Shown piece after piece: positions 15,729-24,428 of a stretch of 64,000 nt of DNA. How positions within the stretch are numbered: the first letter of the stretch is position 1; each line of letters begins with the position of its first letter. The position numbers and the translations under genes are program-made. The notes below the pieces were generated by a model, which was given only the letters and a program-made list of their open reading frames with translations, was not told the DNA's origin and did no database searches. The DNA comes from Kosakonia pseudosacchari. GTDB taxonomy: Bacteria; Pseudomonadota; Gammaproteobacteria; Enterobacterales; Enterobacteriaceae. The DNA lies in assembly GCF_900184035.1 (NCBI RefSeq), contig NZ_FXWP01000019.1:62001-126000 (forward strand), read 5' to 3'.

Positions 15729-17639
15729 TCAAAAGCGGCTCAGCGACTCCATCGCCACACTTTTAAACGACGCGAAATCGGCACAGGCACAGAGTCGCGC
15801 CGTTACGCGTTCGCGCAGGAAGGTAACGAAAATATCGTAGATCGCCATTGCCTCTTCATACTCACTCTTGCTGATCGCCAGCAAGAAGATGACATGCGCG
15901 GTTTCATCGCCCCACGCGATCCCCTGCGGTGCCAGCACGGTATAAACCACCGTTTTTTTCGCCAGCAGCCCCAGGGCGTGCGGCAATGCGATGCCCTCAC
16001 CGAGCAGGGTGCTGACAATCGCTTCGCGCTCGACCACCGAATCGAGAAACTCCGCGTCGACAAAGCCTTCATCCTGCAATTGGTGACACAAGGTGTTGAA
16101 CAGCGTTTGTTGATCCATCGCGCCGTCGATGATGCGGAAATGCGCGGCATCAAAATACTTTTCCAGCATCCACGGACGCGTTCGGTCTACCAGCACCAGC
16201 TTGCCGATCTGCTCCAGTTGATACTCGCTCGGAAACGGCGCGATGGTGACGACCGGCTTATCTTTTTCATTTACCCGCGCGGTAGAGATAACAAAATCCT
16301 CCGCGATGCCGTCGCACTGCTCGTACTCACGCAGCGTCACGGTACGCGTCACCACAATCTGCGGATATTTACGCGACAGCACCGCCTCAATCATCCGCAC
16401 CATCGCATTGCCGACATCGCACACCAGCAACACGCGCGGCTGGCGCTGATAACCCACGTTGTAATGGCGCTCAAGACCCACGCCGATATGCAGCACCAGA
16501 AAACCGATCTCGTTTTCGCTGATCACATACGGCGTATATTTCCCCCAACTGGAGACCGCCGCCAGCGTCATATCCCACGCCATGGGGTAGTGCTGTTTAA
16601 TGTTATCCAGCAATGGGTTAGGGATCATAATCTGGTAGCGCACGCGCGTGATCATGGTTTTGATATGCGTGAGCAGATCCGCATGTAACTGGTCATCGTT
16701 TTGCAGGTTGTAGTTATAGTGCGTGTTGATGTAGCCAAGGATGTAGTTGACCAGCGCTTCGTCGTCATCGGCGCTGATGGCGCTGGGCGCAATCTCCTGC
16801 ACGCGTCGCCCGGCGATATGCACCCGCAGCCAGTGCTCTTCCGCCGCCGCCAGCGGTTTTCCCGCCAGGTGTTGCAGCGCAGAAGAGATATCCCGCGCCG
16901 CCTCTTTGACATTGTCGTCCCCATCTTCGGCGCTGAATTCAGAGAGCGGATAGCCCTCGCTGATGCGGCGAACCGCCACCGCGCAGTAAAGGCGGATAAA
17001 CAGATCGCCCTCATCCGTGAGGCGAATATGGTGACGGTTAAAACAGTCATGCAGAATGGCGGCCAGCGTCTCCAGCACGCCCGGATTAAGCGCTTCTTCG
17101 GTGATCAGCGGGTTATCGGCATTTTGCTGCGCCAGTTCCCACAACAGATCCGTCAGACAGGCGCGCAGCGCCATTTCGCTGCCAAACAGTTTCATGCCGT
17201 GACGCGGACGGGTTTCCAGCGTCAGACGGTAGCGGGAAAACCATTCGCGCACCTCGGTCATATCATTTTGCAGTGTGGCGCGGCTGACAAACCACTCATC
17301 CGCCAGATCTTCCAGCTTGAGCGAGAAGGCGGACGTGAGAAAACGCACCACCAGGTAATGCACACGCTCCGGCCCGCTGCGCGGAATGCGCAGCGCGCGC
17401 GGACGCGCCGCCTGCAAACTCTGGTAACGCGTGGCGTCGTCAATTTTCAGTTGATAGCCGCTGCCGCGCGTCAAAATAAACTGCGCGCCGTGGTGCAGCA
17501 GCAGAGCGTTCAGTGCGGTGATATCGGCCCGAACGGTACGCGTCGAGACCGACAAGCGCTGTGCCAGCTCATCCTGCGGTAGCGTCTCGTTTTGCAACAT
17601 CATAAACAGTTGCGCCAAACGTTGGTTCGGGAATCGCAC
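15729..17639 (-). CDS. PRD-containing transcription regulator with HTH, EIIB and EIIA domains
   Basis: A 636-aa MtlR/LicR-type regulator, often labelled BglG family although it lacks the RNA-binding CAT domain. A DeoR-like HTH covers about 5-60, with a second HTH-like segment near 105-140. PRD1 (about 185-285) carries His274 and PRD2 (about 290-395) carries His319 and His384. An EIIB-like domain follows (about 400-490) with Cys407 in LLVCDVGNAM, then an EIIA-like domain (about 495-636) with His554 in GIALPHAL. All predicted phosphorylation sites are intact, so activity is probably set by PTS phosphotransfer. It is the last gene of the ten-gene operon, 13 bases after the lactonase gene, and probably controls it. 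Confidence 0.88.
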   Translation of the reverse strand: MRFPNQRLAQLFMMLQNETLPQDELAQRLSVSTRTVRADITALNALLLHHGAQFILTRGSGYQLKIDDATRYQSLQAARPRALRIPRSGPERVHYLVVRFLTSAFSLKLEDLADEWFVSRATLQNDMTEVREWFSRYRLTLETRPRHGMKLFGSEMALRACLTDLLWELAQQNADNPLITEEALNPGVLETLAAILHDCFNRHHIRLTDEGDLFIRLYCAVAVRRISEGYPLSEFSAEDGDDNVKEAARDISSALQHLAGKPLAAAEEHWLRVHIAGRRVQEIAPSAISADDDEALVNYILGYINTHYNYNLQNDDQLHADLLTHIKTMITRVRYQIMIPNPLLDNIKQHYPMAWDMTLAAVSSWGKYTPYVISENEIGFLVLHIGVGLERHYNVGYQRQPRVLLVCDVGNAMVRMIEAVLSRKYPQIVVTRTVTLREYEQCDGIAEDFVISTARVNEKDKPVVTIAPFPSEYQLEQIGKLVLVDRTRPWMLEKYFDAAHFRIIDGAMDQQTLFNTLCHQLQDEGFVDAEFLDSVVEREAIVSTLLGEGIALPHALGLLAKKTVVYTVLAPQGIAWGDETAHVIFLLAISKSEYEEAMAIYDIFVTFLRERVTARLCACADFASFKSVAMESLSRF

Positions 17640-17652
17640 GTCGCTCTCCAGC

Positions 17653-18801
17653 TTAAGGGTGAGAAGAAATAACCATCTGGGATGGGCTGCCTACCGGCGT
17701 ATAGTCCGGCTCAAAATGCAGTTTTCCGTCGCGTTCCACGCGAAAACGGGTGATGTTATCGCTGCGCTGGTTCATTACGTATAGCCAGCGACCATTGTCC
17801 GCCAGCGTCAACGTGCGCGGGTAATCGCCGCGCGTCCAGACATCGTCCTGATGGGTTAGCGACCCATCGGCTTTCACCGTAAAGTGCGCGATGCTGTTAT
17901 GCAACCGGTTGGCGACATACAGCTGTTTGCCGTCACCGCTTAATACCAGCCCGGCGGCAAAACTGGTGCCTTTATACGCTTTCGGTAGCGCCGAAACGGT
18001 TTTCCCCGGCTGCAACGTGCCGGTGGTTTTGTTCAGCGCATAGTGCGTGAGCGTCGAGGCTTCTTCATTGATCAGCCACAGGCCGTCGCCCTGCGGTGTG
18101 AACACAAAGTGGCGCGGCCCGGCACCGGGTGAAGAGGCGCTAATAAAGGGTGGATCATTCGGCGTTAACGCGCCTGTTTTGCCATCAAACTTATACTGAT
18201 AAATGCGATCCAGACCCAGATCGGTAGAAAAGACAAACTTCCCGCTCGGATCGGCGGCGATCATATGCGCATGCGGGCCATTGTGATCGCTAATCGCAAA
18301 ACTGCCTTCCACCGCCGCAGCCGGTTTCGCCGCGCCCGGCTCGCCCTGATCCTGACGCGTATCCACCGCCTCACCGAGGCTACCATCCGCTTTCACCGGC
18401 AGCACGGCAATCGATCCGCTAACGTAATTCGCCACCAGCAAGAAACGTCCCTCCGGCGCCAGCGACAGATAAACCGGCCCGGCACCGCCGGACGCCACCT
18501 GGTTCAGCACGCTCAACTCGCCGTTATCGCCAATATGCAGCGCCTGCACCGCGCCCTTTTCCACCTCGCTGGCGAGATAGAGCGTTTTACCATCCCGTGC
18601 AACCGTCAGCTGTGCCGCATTCGGCAACGGGCTGACCAGCGTTTTATTGCCCAGCGCCCCGGATTGCGGGTCAACGGTAAAACGGTACAGCCCTTCGCCA
18701 TTCGGGTTGTAGGTGCCCACCCAGGCGTATTGCGTTTGTGCCATGGCGCTCGTCGCCAGCAGAGAAAGTGAAACGGTAAGCAGATGACGAGCGGTAAGCA
18801 T
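17653..18801 (-). CDS. Lactonase-family seven-bladed beta-propeller protein, periplasmic
   Basis: A 382-aa protein with a signal peptide (about 1-21, ending SAMA) and repeated propeller blades from about 25 to the end. Motifs such as GTYNPNGEGLYRF, NYVSGSIAVLPV, DLGLDRIYQYKFD, GPRHFVFTPQG and RSDNITRFRV are typical of the 6-phosphogluconolactonase (Pgl/YbhE) propeller family. E. coli Pgl is cytosolic; the export signal here places the protein in the periplasm, where no phosphorylated lactone is expected. It may open a free sugar lactone before uptake, or only bind a ligand. It lies 57 bases after the aldolase gene in the same operon. Confidence 0.85.
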   Translation of the reverse strand: MLTARHLLTVSLSLLATSAMAQTQYAWVGTYNPNGEGLYRFTVDPQSGALGNKTLVSPLPNAAQLTVARDGKTLYLASEVEKGAVQALHIGDNGELSVLNQVASGGAGPVYLSLAPEGRFLLVANYVSGSIAVLPVKADGSLGEAVDTRQDQGEPGAAKPAAAVEGSFAISDHNGPHAHMIAADPSGKFVFSTDLGLDRIYQYKFDGKTGALTPNDPPFISASSPGAGPRHFVFTPQGDGLWLINEEASTLTHYALNKTTGTLQPGKTVSALPKAYKGTSFAAGLVLSGDGKQLYVANRLHNSIAHFTVKADGSLTHQDDVWTRGDYPRTLTLADNGRWLYVMNQRSDNITRFRVERDGKLHFEPDYTPVGSPSQMVISSHP

Positions 18802-18858
18802 GAGAGCTCCTTACGTGACGAGGGGAGTTTCCCCTCCCTTATCGGGAGGGGAGGTCGT

Positions 18859-19599
18859 TTACTTCACCAACGTTTTGGTCATATCCAGCAACTGGCGAAC
18901 ATCCGCCGGGCGCGTGTCGCCACTCGCCTTATCAATGATTGAACTGTAAATATGCGGGATCACTTTACGAACGCCCGCATCCAGCGCGATTTGCAGGATT
19001 TCACTGAAGTTTTCGAGATCGATTCCACCGGTCGGCTCCAGCCAGAAATCATGCCGCGCACAGGCTTGCGCCACGGCGATGAATTCGTCGCGGCATTTCA
19101 GCCCGCCCATCGGGAAATATTTAATGGAGCTGCCGCCCATGTCTTTTAGCAGCGCAATGGCGGTTTCCACCGGCACAATGCCGTCTGGCGCCTGGCTGCT
19201 CAGCGGCCCGGTGGAGATTTTTACCATCCCCGGCGTGCCGGTTGGCGAGACCAGACCGTTAACCACCGTGTCGTTCTGTCCGAGCAGGGCGCGACTGGTT
19301 GCTACGCCGGTGAACACCTGATTAACGTGCTGCGGTTGTACTTCACGGGAGATGGCGCTGACCATTGCCGACTGGTTCGGATCGCCCGCGCCGAGGCCAA
19401 CGGAAAGCGCATTATCAATACGCGCCGCATAGTCGCGCATATCCGCGACGGCAGTAGCGACATCCGGGTAGTTTTTCGACAGCACGCCCACCAGCACATG
19501 GCCTTCTGCGGCCTCGTAAATCGCGCTGGCGTTCTCTTTGCTGCCCGCCAGCACGTTCAGACATACGCGGTCGCGGTAAAAATTTGGCGTCAGTTTCAT
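18859..19599 (-). CDS. DgaF-like 2-keto-3-deoxy-6-phosphogluconate aldolase
   Basis: A 246-aa protein of the KDGP aldolase family that is distinct from Eda. The Schiff-base lysine is probably Lys160 in GGSSIKYFPMGG, and EPTGGID near 188-194 resembles the phosphate-binding loop. Salmonella DgaF splits KDGP into pyruvate and glyceraldehyde 3-phosphate. The ATG overlaps the stop of the upstream ammonia-lyase gene by four bases (ATGA), giving coupled translation. I infer the same reaction from sequence and from the neighbouring lyase; the protein is also one of the conserved members of the uncharacterised Enterococcus/Aeromonas cluster discussed in the findings. Confidence 0.88.
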   Translation of the reverse strand: MKLTPNFYRDRVCLNVLAGSKENASAIYEAAEGHVLVGVLSKNYPDVATAVADMRDYAARIDNALSVGLGAGDPNQSAMVSAISREVQPQHVNQVFTGVATSRALLGQNDTVVNGLVSPTGTPGMVKISTGPLSSQAPDGIVPVETAIALLKDMGGSSIKYFPMGGLKCRDEFIAVAQACARHDFWLEPTGGIDLENFSEILQIALDAGVRKVIPHIYSSIIDKASGDTRPADVRQLLDMTKTLVK

Positions 19600-20714
19600 A
19601 CGTTGGATCCCTTATTCAGTTCTTCGGCGATGCGGCGATAAATGATCGTCAGTTGATCGGCGGTGACGCTGCGCACATCGGCTTCGATAATCCCTTCATT
19701 GGCTTTATAACCACGGAAGTAAATGGCGTATTCACCCTGTTTCAGGGCGCTGACCAGCTCGCCAGTGGCGATCCCGGTGACGGCTTCATCAAATTTGATT
19801 TCGGTGCGGGCAATATCGCGCCCGGCGCTGTCCCACACCACGCGTGCGCTCACGCCTTTCAGCGTGTTTAGCTGGTCGATAAACGGCGTCATTTTGGCGA
19901 CCATCTCCGCCCCGCTCTCTTTACTGGCTGAAAGATAGTGTTCAATGGCGCAGGTCAGACCGAGAATGCCCTCTTTGCCCACTTTCATCGCCCGGCCAAT
20001 GCCCGCCGTCTGGCGTTTTACCCACTCTACATACTGCGTTTTGCCGATCACCAGCCCGCTGGTTGGCCCTTCGATCGCTTTTGCGCCGCTGTAGATGACC
20101 AAATCGGCGCCGGCGCGGTAGTAGCACTGCAAATCCTCTTCTGCCGCCGCATCAACAATCAGCGGCAGGTTGTGCTTGCGCGCCACCACAGCCGCTTGTT
20201 CCACGCTGAGCATGCTTTTCTGTACGCAGTGATGAGATTTGATAAAGAGGATCGCCGCCGTGCGCGGCGAGATTGCCGCCGCCAGTTGATCGGCAGAGCA
20301 TTCGTTGGCGTAACCGGCTTCCACCACTTTGCCGCCGCCCAGCGCCACCATGGTGCCAACCGGCGCGCCAAAGTTAACGTTATGTCCGCGCGGCAGCACG
20401 ATTTCGTTGTTCTCAATCGGCGTGCTGTGCAGGTTTTCCAGCAGCCAGTCGCTGTCACGTACCAGCACAGCGGCGACGGACTGGGCAATCCCGGCCGACG
20501 CGCACGACACCACGGTCGCGCCTTCAACTTCCAGCAGTTTCGCAATGTATTCGCCGGTTTTATTCACCAGGTCTTTCATTTCGAAGTAGTGATTCATGCC
20601 GCTGACTACGGCGTCGACCACTTCCGGGCGTGGCGTGGAAACGCCGAGCGCCGTCATGCGCCCGGAGGCGTTAATTACCTGTTTCAACTGGTACTTATCA
20701 TAAATCGAAGGCAT
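19596..20714 (-). CDS. DgaE-like PLP-dependent ammonia lyase
   Basis: A 372-aa fold-type I PLP enzyme related to SelA. The PLP lysine is Lys212 in YSGAKAIEGPTSG and the ring-binding Asp188 is in LIVDAAAEED. In Salmonella, DgaE converts 2-amino-2-deoxy-gluconate 6-phosphate to KDGP plus ammonia. A GTG three codons upstream is possible, but ATG 20714 has GGGAG at correct distance. The start overlaps the end of the amidohydrolase gene by 17 bases and the end overlaps the aldolase start by four. The three genes are clearly translated as a unit, in the order deacylase, lyase, aldolase. Confidence 0.88.
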   Translation of the reverse strand: MPSIYDKYQLKQVINASGRMTALGVSTPRPEVVDAVVSGMNHYFEMKDLVNKTGEYIAKLLEVEGATVVSCASAGIAQSVAAVLVRDSDWLLENLHSTPIENNEIVLPRGHNVNFGAPVGTMVALGGGKVVEAGYANECSADQLAAAISPRTAAILFIKSHHCVQKSMLSVEQAAVVARKHNLPLIVDAAAEEDLQCYYRAGADLVIYSGAKAIEGPTSGLVIGKTQYVEWVKRQTAGIGRAMKVGKEGILGLTCAIEHYLSASKESGAEMVAKMTPFIDQLNTLKGVSARVVWDSAGRDIARTEIKFDEAVTGIATGELVSALKQGEYAIYFRGYKANEGIIEADVRSVTADQLTIIYRRIAEELNKGSNV

Positions 20715-21831
20715 GTGCGGCACTCCCTTGTTCGGTCATATAGCCCTTGCCTGCACGAATGGCGGCAAGCGGCGTGAGGATATGTTCGGCCTGTAACGTC
20801 TCGTTTTCCGCATCGGTGAACAGTACCGGCTGGCGTTTCAGGTCGAAAATGGTCAGGTCAGCGTCAAAACCCACGGCAAGACGCCCTTTATGCTTCAGGC
20901 GCAGACCATCGGCAGCGTGGTCGGTCACACAGGCGATAACCTGTGGCAGCGACATACCAATGGCGAGGAATTTGGACATCACATTCGCCAGCGAGCGCAC
21001 CGGGCCATCGATGCGGTTGCGGCAGTAAATGTCGGAACTGATGGTCTGCGGCAAAATTCCTAGCGCGATAGCTTGCTGTGCCACCGCAAAGCTGAAACTG
21101 GCGCTGCCGTGTCCAACATCAAGGCGCACACCGCGCGCAATCGCGCGAGTCACGGAAGCTCGCAGCTCGCCAGTTGGCGTCAGAATGCGGTTTGGCTTGC
21201 CGTTATAGCAGTGGGTAATGATGTCGCCGGAAGTCAGCAGATCGGCGATTTCATCGAGATTGGGCGGGTTGTTGCCAATATGCACCATCAACGGCAAATC
21301 GCCGTTTTCTTGCTGGATGACTTTGGCGCGTTGCAGCGGCGTGATGCCGTTATCGCCGACGACGCTACTGCTCATGCGCGCCTTCAGGCCGACAATAAAA
21401 TCCGGGTGGCGTGTTATGGCATCGCGCGCGGCGTGGGCGTCGATATGAGTCAGGTTCGCCAGCTCGTTTTGCGCAATCAGCCCGACGCGGGAAATATTCA
21501 GCAGCGCGTAAACGTCCGTCGTCGCCGTGCGGGTAATAGCATAGAAATCATCAATGTCATCCGCGCCGGTGCTTCCGGCGTCAATCACTGTGGTGACGCC
21601 GGTCTGAATGCCGACGCTATCGGGCTCATCGTGATAGATGGGCGAGTTGGGATAGCAGTGGACATGGGAGTCGATCCACCCGGCGCTGACATAGTGTTCG
21701 CCGTGTAAATCCACGATTTTTGCCGCCGGGCCGTCGATATCGCCAAGCGCCGCGATTTTGCCCGCCGCGATGGCGATATCCGTCACCGTGTCGTCTACCA
21801 GACGCGCCCGGCGCAGGAGTAAATCAAACAT
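20698..21831 (-). CDS. Amidohydrolase/deacetylase-family metallohydrolase
   Basis: A 377-aa amidohydrolase-superfamily enzyme with a complete binuclear metal site: His56 and His58 (HVH), the carboxylated-lysine candidate Lys150 (GLKAR), His184 (MVHIG), His207 (THCYNG) and Asp267 (SSDIY). N- and C-terminal beta segments flank the barrel. The closest family I recognise is cog3964 (EF_0837-like), once misannotated as dihydroorotase. A characterised relative is reported to hydrolyse acetyl esters of alpha-hydroxy acids. In this operon an N- or O-deacylation before the lyase step is plausible. The start ATG at 21831 follows CAGGAG. It lies 42 bases downstream of the DUF4310 gene. Confidence 0.85.
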   Translation of the reverse strand: MFDLLLRRARLVDDTVTDIAIAAGKIAALGDIDGPAAKIVDLHGEHYVSAGWIDSHVHCYPNSPIYHDEPDSVGIQTGVTTVIDAGSTGADDIDDFYAITRTATTDVYALLNISRVGLIAQNELANLTHIDAHAARDAITRHPDFIVGLKARMSSSVVGDNGITPLQRAKVIQQENGDLPLMVHIGNNPPNLDEIADLLTSGDIITHCYNGKPNRILTPTGELRASVTRAIARGVRLDVGHGSASFSFAVAQQAIALGILPQTISSDIYCRNRIDGPVRSLANVMSKFLAIGMSLPQVIACVTDHAADGLRLKHKGRLAVGFDADLTIFDLKRQPVLFTDAENETLQAEHILTPLAAIRAGKGYMTEQGSAAHAFDL

Positions 21832-21873
21832 GCGAATCTCCAGGAGTAACGGGCGCCGCAGCGCCCGTGGGTG

Positions 21874-22515
21874 TCAGAGGGCTACCGGGAAAATGGAGCC
21901 CAGCAGCATCGCACCGAGGATCGCGCCCCCGGTGATCGGCTTCTGCCAGAGGTAAAACAGCAGCGCGCCAATCAATGAACCAATGCCAATCGGAATGGAA
22001 GCAGTCATCGCGCTGAGGATAATCAACGGGCCAAGGAAGCGGCCGGAGGCGTTACCCGCGCCCATCATCACGTCTGCGCCGTAGGTGGAGTCGCTCTGGT
22101 TGATGGTGAACTTACGCGCCAGGATAATCAGGTAGCCAATCGCCAGACCAATGATCAAACCGGTTGCCAGCGAAGCCACAAAGTTCGCCACCGGGAAGAC
22201 AAAGCCTGCGCCGAGCAGCAGCGCCGGCACGCCAAGCCCCACCCCGGTCTGGATAGCACCACCGATATCCAGGATCCCGACCAGCGAGCCTTCGATAATG
22301 CGGGCGAACAGGAAGCTCGCGCCAAACGCCGCTACCGCGCCATAAACCCCGGTATCCATGCCGGAGCGCAGCATTGAAACAAACGCCACTTCGTTAAACG
22401 CGCCAATACCGTACAGGTAGTACATGTGTGTCCCGGCGAACACGCCGGAAGAGAGCAGGCCGACAAAAATCGGGAATGACCAGTCGGCGTACCAAAAGCC
22501 TTTATTCTGTTCCAT
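21874..22515 (-). CDS. DUF4310-family membrane protein
   Basis: A 213-aa integral membrane protein with about six hydrophobic spans rich in Gly and Ala (for example FPIFVGLLSSGVFAG, VPALLLGAGFVFPVANF, SLIGALLFYL). The family (DUF4310, EF_0833-like as I recall) has no assigned function. Its length and its pairing with DUF4311 nine bases upstream suggest two subunits of one transporter. The start ATG at 22515 follows AAGGAAC. Confidence 0.82.
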   Translation of the reverse strand: MEQNKGFWYADWSFPIFVGLLSSGVFAGTHMYYLYGIGAFNEVAFVSMLRSGMDTGVYGAVAAFGASFLFARIIEGSLVGILDIGGAIQTGVGLGVPALLLGAGFVFPVANFVASLATGLIIGLAIGYLIILARKFTINQSDSTYGADVMMGAGNASGRFLGPLIILSAMTASIPIGIGSLIGALLFYLWQKPITGGAILGAMLLGSIFPVAL

Positions 22516-22524
22516 CTCGGTTCC

Positions 22525-23301
22525 TTATTTGCCGCTGAGCGAGTTGTGGATAAGCGACAGCCAGTCCGGCGCGCTCAGGTGGAAGGACTCGATCATTTTC
22601 AGATCGAAGCCACGGAAGAAGGCGCTCAGAACAAACAGCGCGACAATCGCCGTCATCATCACTTTGGTGACGCGGTTCCAGCCGCTCTCTTCCACACCTT
22701 TACCAATCAGAATGCCCAGTACCAGACCCGGTACGGCGTTACCCATAATCAGCTGCGCCGCGCCGCCAAAGACGGTCGCCCAGAAGCCGGATTTCTTGCC
22801 CGCATCAATCGCCGCCAGCCAGAAAATCACCGGCATCACGGTGTTGACCAGCAGGTTCGCGGCCGGAACCAGCACTTTCACCGCCGTCACCTGCAACGCC
22901 GCCGGAACGGAGGAAGCGGTCAGGTTGAGGAAGGTGACGACCACCATGCCGATAAGCCCACAGGCGATAGCCATCTTTTTCGGATCATGCAGGGTTTCGC
23001 CCACGTTGCGGTTTTTCACCATCAACGCAGCAGCACCCCAGTTCGGAATAATGCGGTGGTCAACGTCCTGCGTGAACGACCCTGCCGCAACGGACGACGC
23101 CCAGGCGTTAAAGAAGAAACCCAGACCAAACGAGAAGTGCGAAGCCGGGTCCCCTTCGCAGGAGTTCAGTTCGCCCAGTGTACGAAATGCGCCCATCCCT
23201 TGCGTGGTCGGCGCATGGAACATGCGTGCAGCCCCTGCGCCCACACCGACGCCCACCAGGCCGCCGATAATGAGCGATTTTATTAGTATGATTAAGAACA
23301 T
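22525..23301 (-). CDS. DUF4311-family membrane protein
   Basis: A 258-aa integral membrane protein, starting with a glycine-rich hydrophobic helix (FLIILIKSLIIGGLVGVGVG) and containing about six or seven spans. The family (DUF4311, EF_0832-like) is uncharacterised. The upstream in-frame ATG at 23337 lacks a ribosome site; ATG 23301 has GAGGG seven bases before it. Two copies of a GMGA/GGA-type glycine motif lie in loops (QGMGAFRTLGELNSCEGD and NWGAAAL), which may line a substrate path. It lies between DUF4312 (51 bases) and DUF4310 (9 bases). Confidence 0.82.
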   Translation of the reverse strand: MFLIILIKSLIIGGLVGVGVGAGAARMFHAPTTQGMGAFRTLGELNSCEGDPASHFSFGLGFFFNAWASSVAAGSFTQDVDHRIIPNWGAAALMVKNRNVGETLHDPKKMAIACGLIGMVVVTFLNLTASSVPAALQVTAVKVLVPAANLLVNTVMPVIFWLAAIDAGKKSGFWATVFGGAAQLIMGNAVPGLVLGILIGKGVEESGWNRVTKVMMTAIVALFVLSAFFRGFDLKMIESFHLSAPDWLSLIHNSLSGK

Positions 23302-23352
23302 CAGTCTGCCCTCTTCTACCCTGTGATACTGGCTCACGGGGTATGCGGTGAG

Positions 23353-23649
23353 TTATTTCGTGACGAAATCCACTTTATCGAGATTGATGGCGGTCACGTT
23401 GACGGTGACGTCCAGCTCCACGCTGTACGTGCGTCTTATCCGACGCAGAAAGAGGAACAAAAACGCCTCTTTGCGCGTCGTTTCCTGCGCCTGAACAACC
23501 TGCACGTCCTGTGGCTCAATGCGCAGTAAAATGTGCGGCGACGCTTTCATCACCGCGGCCTGAACATGGTTCAGCGCATCGGCGAAGGCGCGCGCTTTCG
23601 CATCGCCCTTGCCGTTTACCCTGACCGTGGTGGTGAACTGTTCTTTCAT
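23353..23649 (-). CDS. DUF4312-family small protein
   Basis: A 98-aa soluble protein with no signal or membrane segment. Predicted alternation of beta strands and one helix (TTTVRVNGKGDAKARAFADALNHV) gives a small alpha/beta fold. Function is unknown (DUF4312, EF_0831-like). The ATG at 23649 overlaps a TAACCATG junction two bases after the SFCGS stop, so translation is probably coupled. Possibly an accessory cytoplasmic subunit of the membrane pair. Confidence 0.8.
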   Translation of the reverse strand: MKEQFTTTVRVNGKGDAKARAFADALNHVQAAVMKASPHILLRIEPQDVQVVQAQETTRKEAFLFLFLRRIRRTYSVELDVTVNVTAINLDKVDFVTK

Positions 23650-23651
23650 GG

Positions 23652-24014
23652 TTATGCGCCGTATTTTTTCTGCCACGCCTGCACCAGACGCTCGCCTAAC
23701 TCTTCTTTGTCCATAAAGCCAAAGCCCAGCACGTTGCAGCCTTCGTTAATCGCCGTCACGCCCTCTTCCACAGAACGCATACCGTATTTCGCTTTGTAGC
23801 CATGCTTGTTCTGCGCGGTGATAGCGCCCGCGCCGCCGCTGCCGCAAAAGGAGATGCCAAAGGTGGCGTTTTCCGCTTTCATGACGTCGCCAAGCTTCAT
23901 ATCCGCCGCCACGCCCGGCACGACCACCGCGCGGCCGCCCGCTTTTTCTACACCTGCCGCCACTTTCTGGCCTTTACCCAGGCGGTCGCCAATCACTACG
24001 GTAATCTGTTCCAT
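23652..24014 (-). CDS. Glycine-rich SFCGS-family protein
   Basis: A 120-aa soluble protein. The N-terminus (ITVVIGDRLGKGQKVAAGV) resembles the first beta-alpha unit of a Rossmann-like or EIIB-like fold, and the signature ISFCGSGGAGA carries Cys57 in a glycine loop. E. coli YhfU (DUF2620) has a similar ACNTGAGAA loop and also lies beside a membrane protein and a PLP enzyme. The Cys could be a phosphorylation or ligand site; this is inference. The ATG at 24014 follows AAGGAGCG. It lies 10 bases after the PRD gene. Confidence 0.82.
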   Translation of the reverse strand: MEQITVVIGDRLGKGQKVAAGVEKAGGRAVVVPGVAADMKLGDVMKAENATFGISFCGSGGAGAITAQNKHGYKAKYGMRSVEEGVTAINEGCNVLGFGFMDKEELGERLVQAWQKKYGA

Positions 24015-24024
24015 TTTTCGCTCC

Positions 24025-24360
24025 TTAAAGGTTGTCTTTCGCCACTTCGAAGTGCACCGACAGCAGCCAGGCTTCTTCATCCGGAAGGTTGCCAAAGGCC
24101 GCCACAACGTCGCGGGCAAGGCTCATGGATTCCGCCGAGATCTCGTCGAACAAGCTGGCGTCCACTTCCGGCAGCGGTTCGCCGGTCACCGACCGGTGCG
24201 CCATCGCGCGGACATGAGAAGTCAGCATCTGTTGCTGCACCGCGTTCGGCGTAATGTTCTGAGAACTGAGTAAGGCATACACCTGCTTCAGCATGCGTTC
24301 AGCGAGGGTTGCCGTTTGCGCAGCCTGCTCCGCGTCGTTTATTACCGCTCCGTTATTCAC
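24025..24360 (-). CDS. Free-standing PRD-domain protein
   Basis: The 111-aa product is essentially one PTS regulation domain, with the paired histidines at His49 (TSHVRAM) and His103 (SVHFEVA) and no DNA- or RNA-binding domain. The start codon is GTG at 24360 with no strong Shine-Dalgarno, so expression may be low. It is the first gene of the operon. A single PRD could act as a phosphorylation sensor for the transporter or partner the PRDs of the regulator encoded at the far end. EF_0829-like by family; function unknown. Confidence 0.8.
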   Translation of the reverse strand: MNNGAVINDAEQAAQTATLAERMLKQVYALLSSQNITPNAVQQQMLTSHVRAMAHRSVTGEPLPEVDASLFDEISAESMSLARDVVAAFGNLPDEEAWLLSVHFEVAKDNL

Positions 24361-24428
24361 TCGTCGTACCCCGTTAATGACTTCGGAATAAAACTAACGT
24401 TGCAGGTTAAGAGTTTGTAGCGAGGAGT

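Noticed and set aside
16701-17582. 293-codon open frame antisense to the PRD regulator gene
   Set aside because: Fully covered by a gene with complete conserved domains; the translation has no recognisable motif.
15729-17639. BglG-type RNA antiterminator
   Set aside because: The usual annotation label, but the N-terminus is a DNA-binding HTH and no CAT RNA-binding domain is present.
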